From NCBI GenBank assembly GCA_036936605.1, contig JAUPFV010000005.1:149545195-149609194 (forward strand): a stretch of 64,000 nt of DNA, given 5' to 3'. A program made the position numbers and the translations under genes. This document shows, piece after piece, positions 43,890 to 53,327 of this stretch; the first letter of the stretch is position 1, and each line of letters starts with the position of its first letter. This DNA comes from Limnanthes douglasii subsp. nivea. Taxonomy: Eukaryota > Streptophyta > Magnoliopsida > Brassicales > Limnanthaceae. The notes under the pieces are model-generated. The model saw nothing but the letters and a program-made list of their open reading frames with translations, had not been told where the DNA came from and did no database searches.

Positions 43890-44627
43890 TTGAGTTGTAA
43901 TGGAAACATTGATATATTTTTACTATGTAATACTCAAATATTTATTCATTTTCAAAAAATTTAGTATTATTTAATAGAAAAATAATAACAAATTTTCTCT
44001 AGATATTAAAAAACGACACTTATTATAAAAAGAATTAAAAAACAAAAAAAAATTAAAAAACAAAACCTTTAAAAGACTCTTATTTTGAACAAGATGGACT
44101 TTATTTTTTGGAAAGCCTATTTCCTTTATTATTTCATTCATCTAAAAAAATTTAAAAAATGGTGCTTTTCTTTTTTACCATTTAATTTCAAATTTATATT
44201 TTTATGTCATTTATTTCTCTTAGTCTTTATTTCCTACAAATACATAATCTCTTCATATGCAACCCAACATCTATTTCATCTTTATTTGCTAAAAAAACTT
44301 ATTCAACCTAACTATATTCATAAACTTCTAAAATTAAAATTCAAAAAAAATACAACCTAAATCAAACAATAATAAAGAAATAGGAGAATAAAGAAATGAA
44401 TCAACAACTCAAAATGACACCCAAACCACTAACAAAGCATAATAATCTTGAGTTTAAATCTTACATTCATTAAACCCCAAAAACTCAATTTCCAAAAAAA
44501 AAATTAAAAAAATTCACATAATTAGTTAGATTATGAACGGTGCGGTGAAATTTTAGATATTGAAACAACAACTAACTTTGTTAATCTCAAAATTAGGTGT
44601 TTTTTTCCAAAAAAACACTCAATTCTA
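43890..44627. other. AT-rich interval, no gene seen
   Basis: Homopolymer-rich sequence. It may contain the lost right end of the plus-strand hAT and the displaced start of the minus-strand one, but I cannot show either. Confidence 0.45.
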
Positions 44628-44636
44628 TTGGAGATA

Positions 44637-44856
44637 AAAAAAATTCGGAGGGAATCTGCAGCCGCTACTCAGAGTGCAATGAGTGCACACAGGGTAAACC
44701 CTCAGTCTGACGCGATAGCCTGCGAACCAACGCCAGAAGGTAAACCACACAAGGTGACAGGCTCAGCCGAGAAAGCGTATGTAGAGGGACTCGAACTCAT
44801 TACATTTTAGTCATAAGAATGCCATACTCAACCAACTCGGCTACCCCCTTGGGGGC
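44637..44856 (-). mobile_element. tRNA-derived SINE, full-length copy
   Basis: On the minus strand it begins GGGGGTAGCCGAGTTGGTTG, with an A box and a B box (GAGTTCGAGTCCC), and continues for 220 bp to CCTCCGAA plus a T run. The target duplication TTGGAGATA flanks it (44628-44636 and 44857-44865). It is the same family as 27647-27786 and shows the stretch missing there. Confidence 0.9.
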
Positions 44857-45110
44857 TTGGAGATAATACTTATATAATGACATATTTGGATTTTCTTTGA
44901 TGATAAAATAACAGATCCGAAAATACTCTTTAATTGAAAAAATAATGAATTGAAAAACACTTTTAAAATATTAAAAAAAAACTATGCTTTAGAAGATAAA
45001 AAACAACATACCATTAATCTCGAAGATCTCTACGTGCTTGAAACTGTTTCGGGTTGTGCTTAAATATAGGAGAGGAGATCCATGTCATTTTTAATGGATG
45101 AACACATAAC

Positions 45111-45377
45111 GGCTAAGAATCTTGGTTAATCACCAAACTTTGTCATGTGTATCAAATATGGCATTGATGTTTTTTTGTATCAAAACGGTCACTTTTGTTG
45201 GCTTTTTGTTACATCCGTAGTCACTCACGGGTGACCACAGATGCAAATCAAGACAAACAAAAGTGACTACATATGCAAAATGATACCAACAAAAATGATT
45301 GTTTTGATTAAAAAAAAACATCAGTGAAATTTTTAATGCACATGACAGAGTCCGTTAACTAACCAAGGTTGTTAGCC
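45111..45377. mobile_element. Foldback MITE, probably Mutator-like
   Basis: Two arms of about 125 bp pair imperfectly over nearly the whole 267 bp. The left arm starts GGCTAAGAATCTTGGTTA and the mirrored right arm GGCTAACAACCTTGGTTA; TTTGTCATGTG, TTGATGTTTTTTT and TTTTGTTGG blocks match further in. The 10 bases AACACATAAC flank it on both sides (45101-45110 and 45378-45387). A 9-11-bp duplication points to the Mutator superfamily. No coding capacity. Confidence 0.85.
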
Positions 45378-45389
45378 AACACATAACTA

Positions 45390-46532
45390 TTATAAGATAT
45401 ATGTATCTAACTGAAAATAATAATTATATAATATATGCTCATAAATGACGGTGTTCTTAAATTTTAGAATAATAAAAGTGTCCGAAGGAAATAGTCTCTT
45501 TAATCAAAATTCGTACCTAGGCCTTGGATCAAAATTATCTTGAAATACGAATTTAAAAATTTCCCTTTTATATATTTATAAATACAAATAAATATTAAAA
45601 TAAATAAATAAAACTATTATTTTTAATTAGTTTAAGTTAATTTAATTCTAAACTCAATAAAATTTTACGGTGAATTAGATAAACTTATTCTTAATAAGTA
45701 ACGTATATATAAACAAACTTGTGTCCGGTCATAATTAATTTTAGTTAACCTTACTATATGTATTATCAATAAAAAGCTTACGTTGAAAGATTTATGAACA
45801 TGATTTATTTTATTTTTTATAATTAAACCATTCGCGAGACCAACATCCATTTAACTGGGATGTTATGCTATTGCGTCAGACTGTTTACCCATCGTATTCA
45901 TTGCCCTTTGAATAATAGCACCAAATTCCTTCCGTAAAAACAAAACAAATTTATTTGAACGTTTGCAATCTAATCAAACTTAATTAAAAGATTGGACGGG
46001 TCTATTTAATTAAACTTTTAAAAGATCCGTAATCTAATTACCGTAAATGTAACTCTATCACATCAACTAAAACTAATTGCAATCAATTAAAATTATATTG
46101 ATATATTTAATTATAACTCTGGGCAATTAATTACTATAAATAAAATTATATAAATAACATCAACTAAAAAAATTAGAGTTAGGACGGTAATGTTCGGGCA
46201 AGTCCAAACATGTCGGATTCGGTTTAATCCGATTGGATTTTGTCCGACCCATATTTATAATAGAATGGATATGTATATAAAAATTATGGTCCGTCTGCGG
46301 ATTGGACAGGGCGTGGTTTTTTAGTTTGTCAATTCCGATCGGAATTAAAATATAAACTATATATAAAAAATACTAATAGTGATATATAAAAAAAATTACT
46401 TATTACCAAAAAATTATTTTTCAATAATATATAAATTTTGTTTTTCAATAATTATTAATTAGATTATATCCTAAGTACGGTTTTCAATAATATATTTACT
46501 AACTAAATTTTTTCAATGATAGTTATTATTGA
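45390..46532. other. AT-rich interval, no gene seen
   Basis: No conserved translation or repeat structure noticed. Confidence 0.5.
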
Positions 46533-47523
46533 TTCATTTTAGGGGAATGACACACTAAGTACCTTTTAACCAAACGTATTACAACCTAGTACCCAAAAAT
46601 GGGTTAATGCTCACTTAATACCCATCTCATTAAACATATCCACTTCTAGTACCTTTTCTTTTTTTAATACCAAGATTACCCTCAACCTAGTATATAAGGT
46701 TGATTTGTGAAAAATTAGGGTTTTTTGTTACAGCCCCCATTCTATTTTTGAATTTTGAAATTCAAAACAGCCTCCACTCTTACTCTTCTTCTCTCTCTCT
46801 CTCCTCTTCTTCTCTCTTTCTCCTCTTCTTCTCTCTCTCTCCACCGGCGAACCATACAACCACCGTCGAACTAGTCTTAATCACCGGCGAACGATACAAA
46901 CACCGAGGTCCTGCGTTCCTCTCACCGGCGAGCTGTTTTTTTGACGAACTGTCGAATATCGCCGGTGACATTTCCAGTCCGATCAAACATGACGAACCTT
47001 AACTTTTCGGTAAGGTTTAGCAGTGTTCTCAGTCCGATCGAACATGACGTGTTTTCTGTCTGTTTAGTCTGATACATTATGGTGCGATTTAAGCGTTCTT
47101 TTTATACTGTTGTTGCTATCTAGGTGATGCATTTCTACTGTTTTCTATTTGTTTAGATATGGTTCATAGAGAAACTAAAGGCTGAATAATCTTTGGATCT
47201 TTTTGGCTTAATTAAAGAACTTCTATGTTTCTAAAACCTGAAAAATATCTTGCAACTTATATAGGTATTGTGGCTGCTTTTTGAAATAAGTTTCCATTTT
47301 CGATCTTAACAATAGATTCACTAGCGTAGCTAATGTATATTAATGGCAAGAAATCGTTTAGTTTCTGTTTCTGGTCGAATCAAAGCATCGATACCGGCTC
47401 TGATTACATTCCGGTAAGAAATTGCAGTTTTCCAGCTTTGTTTTATACATTGCGATTTTAGTGAATATCTGATTGCTAGACACTATATTATTTATCAGTT
47501 GCGATTTATGTCTTGTATACAGT

Positions 47524-47606
47524 GCTAGATACAGCATGAGACATTGCTAGATACAGCATGAGACATTGCTAGATACAGCATGAGACATTGCTAGATACAG
47601 CATGAG
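47524..47606. repeat. Minisatellite, 22 bp x 3.8
   Basis: GCTAGATACAGCATGAGACATT repeats from 47524 with copies at 47546, 47568 and 47590, essentially without differences. The core ACATTGCTAGATA recurs singly at several places between 47920 and 49145. Confidence 0.92.
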
Positions 47607-48043
47607 CTTTCGAGGTATTTATGGGTAGTTTCTTTCGAGGGAGCTTCAAGCTGTGTTGGGTACTGCAAAATGGGAGGTGCAAAATGGAGATGGAAAAGGG
47701 AGTAACTGAAGAAGTGCCGTTTTCATTCCTTTCGTTACCATAGTTCATGTACCTTCTTTAAGTTATTGCATTGTATATATAAACTGACTCACTGTTTCAA
47801 TCCAATTAAGCTGTTGTGATTCAATTCAACATTTTGATTATGTCATAGCTCTATAATTCAATTCAACATTTTGTTCGTTCGGGCTTGATAATAAGTCGGA
47901 TAGATATGTAATACAGACATTGCTAGATACTTGATTATAAGTCTGATAGATAAGACGCATGACATTGCTAGATACGAGAATACTAGTCTGATAGATACTT
48001 ATCAACTGTAGTCACATGACTCAGCCAGAAAATAACTCAATTT

Positions 48044-48295
48044 CTACTCTCTCTCTCGCTTGGCCTCGAAGACAGCCCCGTCATTTAGCATGTCTTGTGC
48101 GTCGGTCTCCATTCCTAGCTTCGAGAGAGCAAGAGCCTGCAAATAGAACGTTGTCGGCCATTCAGGGATGCCCGTATGAGTGTCAATAGCCGAGCTAACA
48201 ACTCCATAACTTCTGTTACCTACAACTTCCTGGATTTTATATCTACTGGCATCACCATATTCAGAAAAGAACTCAATCTCTGCTGTTTTAGTCAT
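48044..48295 (-). CDS. Chimeric ORF: MAP-kinase N-lobe fragment fused to a BSK-type TPR fragment
   Basis: 83 codons with an ATG start at 48295. Residues 1-42 (IEFFSEYGDASRYKIQEVVG, then SYGVVSSAIDTHTG) match the beginning of the kinase domain of plant TDY-type MAP kinases; the glycine loop GKGSYG reads GNRSYG, so ATP binding would be impaired. From residue 43 (IPEWPTTFYLQALALSKLG, then DAQDMLNDGA) the sequence is the C-terminal TPR-like segment of brassinosteroid-signalling kinases. The join at about 48170 is in frame. Neither family normally contains the other part. It lies in the middle of the candidate Pack-MULE. Expression is unknown; it could equally be an untranslated relic. Confidence 0.72.
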   Translation of the reverse strand: MTKTAEIEFFSEYGDASRYKIQEVVGNRSYGVVSSAIDTHTGIPEWPTTFYLQALALSKLGMETDAQDMLNDGAVFEAKRERE

Positions 48296-48570
48296 GTTTC
48301 CCTGTTAACATTACAAATTCAAACTAGTTAGTAATCCCATAGTAATATCTTTTTCACCCATCAAACAATTAAACAATAAAACGACACACCCAACATATAC
48401 GTTAACTACATTTTCACATTGCTAGATACAGTATACTACATTGCTAGGCATGACTGGTCCTACTAACTCCACAACAACGTTGAACTCAATGCGTTTCTAC
48501 ACTGCCAGATGTGACCAAATTCATCTACTACATTGCTACACGTGCATTGCTGACACTAAACCAGTTCCAG

Positions 48571-49035
48571 ACTATGATAGATAAGGCAACATATACAGTT
48601 CATACTGATATATACGTACAGTTCATAACAGTTCCACACAAAACAACCTTTACTCAAGTTCGACAGCCACAACTATGATAGATTAGGCTAAAAATACAGT
48701 TTGAGGAGATATATACGTACAGTTCATACCACTACCACACAAAACAACGTCTACTGAAGGTTGACAGCCACGACTATGATAGATAAGGCACAATATACAG
48801 TTCATATTGATAGATGAATACAGTTCTTACAACTACCAAACAAAAAAACCTCTACTGAAGATCGACAGCCACGACTATGATAGATAAGGCAAAATATACA
48901 GTTCATGATGATAGATACGTACAGTTCATAACAGTTCCACATAAAACAACCTCTACTCAAGTTCGACAGCCACAACTATGATAGATTAGGCTAAATATAC
49001 AGCCACAACTATGATAGATTAGGCTAAAATCGGTC
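48571..49035. repeat. Minisatellite, 101 bp x 4 plus partial copies
   Basis: ACTATGATAGATAAGGC begins copies at 48571, 48672, 48773, 48874 and 48975, exactly 101 bp apart, with a further 33-bp partial at 49008. Each contains ATACAGTTCAT, ACGTACAGTTCATA, ACAAAACAAC and CGACAGCCAC blocks. Confidence 0.93.
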
Positions 49036-49663
49036 ATTCGTCTCATAAACTTTTCTAGGCCAAAAAACCTGTAACCACTACCATAGATATTGTCCGACGG
49101 CACTATCAACACAAACAACAACTAACCACTGCCACATTGCTAGATGACTTACAAACCTACGTAAACTCACACTGGTTAGACCAGCAGCCCTATAGGTCCG
49201 ATAGACGACGGTACACGTCGAGGATTCAACCAGGACAGGTTCTAATCGATGGCGTCGGACAGCACTACCAACACAACTAGAAGCAGAAAGCCTAAACCGA
49301 CGGTTTGGATCTTGCAAGAGGTAATCGACGACAAACCAAGACTCTGATAGATAAGGCCACGAGCAAAACAACAACTCTGCTACATACATGTTTCACATCA
49401 ACACAGAACTACTGCTATAGTCTCATACCAGTTCCACACTATACAGTCTCTACAAAAGTTGGACAGCAACGTCCTATAAAAAACTAGTCCTACAAAAAAC
49501 TAACTCTATCGACGTTCATAACTCCGGCGACGGCGTAGAAATCTAACCTAACCGGAAAAATGTTAGTTACGCACGAAAACGCAGAGACAAGGAAGAAGAA
49601 GACCCATAACTAACCTTACAGACTTTGACGGAGGCTGACGACGCTACGTTTGGCTGAATTTTG

Positions 49664-49900
49664 GCAATCGGCGTCGGTATCTGTTGCCGGCGTTTGAAAT
49701 TACAGTCGGTACGGTGGTGAAGATTTTCAGAAGGTTCGACGTCGGTATCGGTGGCCGGGGTTTGCAATGACAGTCGTTTCTTTCGTGAAGAAGAAGAAAA
49801 GGTTCGACGCCGGTCTCGGTGGCCGGCGATTGATACGGCAATCGGTTCGGTGGCAGTCGGTTAGGTGGCCGGCGATTGATACGGCAGTGGGTTGGAAGGT
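49664..49900. repeat. GC-rich repeated GGTTCGACGYCGGTNTCGGTGGCCGG segments
   Basis: Three to four imperfect copies near 49667, 49733, 49798 and 49865, each with a CGGTGGCCGG-like core. Much richer in G+C than the surroundings, as expected for captured exon DNA. Small ORFs across them (both strands) repeat the same peptide pattern and are not assigned. Confidence 0.7.
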
Positions 49901-50271
49901 TCGCCGTCGTCTCCTGTTAAAGCTGCTTCGCTTTTTGGTTTTCTCTCTCCTCGAATTTAGAAAGTTGAAATTGGGGGAATTGGAACCAAAAAGTCAGATT
50001 AGAAGGTATAAAATTGTGGGTTTCAACAAAAACAACCCCTTTTATACCCTAGAGGGTATAATTGTCCATATTTTGGCTCTAGGTAGTTTATGAAACTAGT
50101 CCAAAAACGGGTACCATGTTGGTATTTGATAGTTGAGAAGGTATTTATGGGTACTTTTCTCTTCATTTTAATATAGATTTATAATTAGTTCTTCTCCAAG
50201 AATACGGGCTCAAATTCTTGATTAGCATCTATTAAAATCTTTCTTAGCAGTAATTAATTGTTTTCTCAAAT

Positions 50272-51027
50272 ATGGAAGAAGACAAAATCATCTCCCATAA
50301 TATTTATGTTCAGTCATCAAGATCCCTCCCTCGAAACATTGAGTCTTTCGTATCTCAATTTCTCCTGCTCATGAAACAAAATCAATCTCAATCTCTGAGA
50401 TCTGATCAACTAGGAAATGAAAATACTTTCTCAATGGCAGGTGATATGGCAAACATCAGATACAACCCTGCATATGAAAAATCAAATATAAGAGAAGAAT
50501 TAATCAAGGAACCAGTATTCTTAAAATTATTGAGAACTTATGTTGATACTCTGAAATTGAGAACTCAAGAACTTCATCACATGAATGTTACAAACAATCA
50601 CAAGATTGACCACATAGTTATCAATTTCAAATAAAAAAACAAAGTCGTTTTGTATAGTTTATCGAAACACACTCTAATTGGAAAGTTTTCCAATGCAAAA
50701 CCCCCTTTGGATACTATCAAATCATTTCTGGGCAAGTTCAAATTTGCTGAGAATTATAATCTATTTGTCTCTGATAACAGGCATGTTTTCATCAAACCCC
50801 CTCAGCCTAATGCAGAGAATGAATGGACATCAAAGTTGACATCAATTATAGTTGACAAGCCTAATAGTAGCCAGCAAACTAAGAACAACACTAATAAATC
50901 TGTTTCTATTAAGGAAGCTAAAGAAAATCCTAAATTGGTCAACCTTCTTCTTGGGAAAACTCAAGCACCGAGACAATCTCAAGATCTCTCCACAAAAACC
51001 AAAAACCTCCAAACAGTTACTTACTGA
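50272..51027 (+). pseudogene. LINE ORF1 (DUF4283-like), broken by a stop
   Basis: 120 codons from an ATG (50272-50634), a TAA, then 125 codons (50650-51027). KHTLIGKFSNAKPPLDTIKSF resembles the start of the DUF4283 domain found in plant L1 ORF1 proteins, which bind the element's RNA. The expected CCHC zinc knuckle is not seen. Confidence 0.6.
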
Positions 51028-51283
51028 ACCTGAAATAATTGATGATTTGCTCATAATCGACAGAAGATCTATATTTGAAGATCATCTTCCTTTCTCTGAA
51101 CTATCATCTCCAACTAAAGATACTATAGAAATCCTCCCTGGTACACATGTAAACATATAAAAAAGTGAGTTCAAGAAGGTAGAATGAAAAAAACAAGAAG
51201 CCTAAAAACTAGAATGTTAATGGTCCCAGTTCATCCAAATTAATACAGGTTAAGAAACCGGTGAAACCCTCTCCGTCCATTAA

Positions 51284-53327
51284 ATGACTATCACCATTTT
51301 AAACTGGAATGTGAGAGGGTTAGGAAACAAAGAAACAATGACGAGATTATAATCCCTAAAAAATCTACAAATCCAAGCTTTGTGGCCATTCAAGAACATA
51401 TGGTTCAAATTTCTAATCTTCAACTGGTTGCTAAGAAACTAAACTTCAGTTGCTTCACTGGGAACATAAACAACAAGATTTGGGTAATGTGGCATCAGGA
51501 TCTCATTGTAGAGATCATTCTAAATGAAGAACAAATTCTCCATCTAAGCATCTGCCACCACTTTATTTAACAAAGAATTCAGAGCTACTATTATCTACCG
51601 TTAAATGCAGAAAAGACCTCACGATTGGATCTTTGGGACAGTCTTAGATCTTTAGATGATCCCTCTAAAGAATGGATCATATTTGGTGATTTTAATGCAA
51701 CTACAAACATTAATGAACAACTTTTATGCACCTCAATTTCCTCAAAAGCATTAAAGAATTTCATAATGCTATCATGGACTGTAATTTACTTGATGCATGC
51801 TTCTCTGGTCCAAGATTTACCTGGTCTAATGGTAGGAAATGGAAGCGCCTGGACATAGTGCTCTACCACTCCCCCTCGATGAATTTCTTTGACAACACCT
51901 CAGTTGTCCACCTAGCTAAAAACTGCTCAGATCACTGCCCTCTTACTATCTCTATCTCTCTAACTCAAAAAATAAAATCTTCATTAAAATTTCTTAATAT
52001 GTGGGTGATGCACCCTGGTTTCCTTGATCTAGTTGAGAAAATATGGGCTATTGAAATGTCAGGGAAACCCTCTACAAAAGTTCTGGTACAAGCTTAAAAT
52101 GCTAAAGTCTAATCTTATAGCTTGGAATAAAGAAATTTTTTATAATGTTTTTTATGATATCAAACAAGGTGAAGAGGAAATAAACTGTAGGGAAGCATCC
52201 TATCAAAGCTCTAAATCACCTGAAGACAAAGCACTACTTGACAAAGCGAGGGACATTCATCTCATCCTACGAGCCATGGAAGAAGTCTACTGGGAACAGA
52301 AAGCCCACTCTCTATGGTTGAAGGATAGTAATAGAAACACAACAGCCTATCATATTTTTGTTAAGAAGAGGGCCACGAAAAACATAATAAATTGTATCCG
52401 GGATAGGACTCAATGGCTTGACTCTCAGGACACAATCAACAAATATGTTGTGGATTACTTTAAGGCTCTTTTAACTGACTCTACTAATACCAATGCCTCT
52501 GATGATATTATGGATATTATCCCTAATCTCATTACTGATGGAGACAATTCCAAGTTAATGGCAATTCCTGATCCTGAAGAAATCTCTAATATTATTAATT
52601 CCCTTAGTTCAATCTGTGCTGCAGGACCTGATGGATTCAATGACAAATTTTATAAATCCTGCTGGAACATAATCTCCAAAGATCTTTGTGAATTTATCTA
52701 GGATGTTTTCAATGGAATTCTACTGCCTAATGGTATTCAATCTATAGCCATCTGCTTAATTCCTAATATCCCTCATCCTAATTCTTTGAAATAGTTGAGA
52801 CCTATAAGCCTAACTACAATTCTAAGCAGAATCATCTCTAAAATCATCAATAATAGATTAGCCACTATCGTACCTAATCTTATTTCTGAAGAACATGGAG
52901 CCGTTGTTAGAGGAAAAAGCATTCAATAAACTATTCTTATAGCTTAAGAGCTAAGTTTTGATCTTAATTTAAAAACCAGGGGAAGTAATGTCATTCATAA
53001 GATTGACATGACCAAAGCCTTCGATAGGTTTAATCATAGGTTCCTACTTAAAATTCTGTCTGCTTTAGGGTTTAACACTAACTTTTTATCTCTGGTCAAT
53101 AGTTGCATTAGTAATGTTCATTCATCCATTATCATAAATGGTGAAATGAAAGGCTATGTCAGAGCTACTCAGGGTTTGAGGCAAGGTGACCCTTTGTCTC
53201 CAAAAAATTTCATCCTGGCAGAAGAGTACCTCATAAGGGGAATAAAAAACCTTACTTAAGGGAACATAAATTTAAGATACAAATCTAGAGGAGATATCAT
53301 CATACATTGTCTTTTATTTGCTGATGT
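51284..53327 (+). pseudogene. LINE ORF2: endonuclease and reverse transcriptase, broken
   Basis: It starts ATGACTATCACC with ILNWNVRGLGNKE, the beginning of the apurinic-type endonuclease. EWIIFGDFNATT (about 51670) and NCSDHCPLTIS (about 51920) are the other endonuclease motifs. Reverse transcriptase follows: LRPISLTTILSRIISKIINN (52797-52858), IHKIDMTKAFDRFNHRFL (about 52992-53045) and ATQGLRQGDPLSP (53164-53200). It breaks off in LLFAD before the second catalytic aspartate. Frameshifts and stops are spread throughout. Confidence 0.8.

Larger units (their letters stand above)
46542..50161. mobile_element. Candidate Pack-MULE, 3.6 kb, with captured gene fragments
   Basis: TTCATTTTA occurs immediately before (46533-46541) and after (50162-50170) the unit, a 9-bp duplication as made by Mutator elements. 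The left end GGGGAATGACACACTAAGTACC and the mirrored right end GAGAAAAGTACCCATAAATACC are only loosely alike, and the next 100 bp share spaced GTACC blocks, so the terminal repeats are degenerate. Inside there is no transposase. It holds a CT-rich leader-like tract (46780-46850), GC-rich CCGGCGA segments at both ends, two minisatellites, and a chimeric ORF (48044-48295) built from two unrelated host genes. Gene capture without transposase defines a Pack-MULE. An alternative is chance agreement of the 9-mer around ordinary non-coding DNA. Confidence 0.6.
50172..53327 (+). mobile_element. L1-type LINE, 3'-truncated at the reverse transcriptase active site
   Basis: It contains an ORF1 (50272-51027) and an ORF2 (51284-53327) with endonuclease and reverse transcriptase. 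The sequence stops being LINE within LLFADV near 53327, where FADD is expected. The start is placed just after the 9-bp duplication of the candidate Pack-MULE, but the true 5' end is not visible. 3' truncation is unusual for a LINE and implies a later deletion or insertion. Confidence 0.75.

Noticed and set aside
43895..43902. GTTGTAAT as the right-hand 8-bp duplication of the plus-strand hAT
   Set aside because: It matches the left flank GTTGTAGG at only seven of eight positions and no CCGCCCCTG-type terminal repeat precedes it.
46700..47002. 100-codon ORF with a serine/leucine run
   Set aside because: It is produced by the CT-rich tract and reads as low-complexity sequence; more likely untranslated leader-like DNA of the candidate Pack-MULE.
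49078..49389. 103-codon minus-strand ORF
   Set aside because: No conserved motif, overlapping repetitive DNA; treated as chance.
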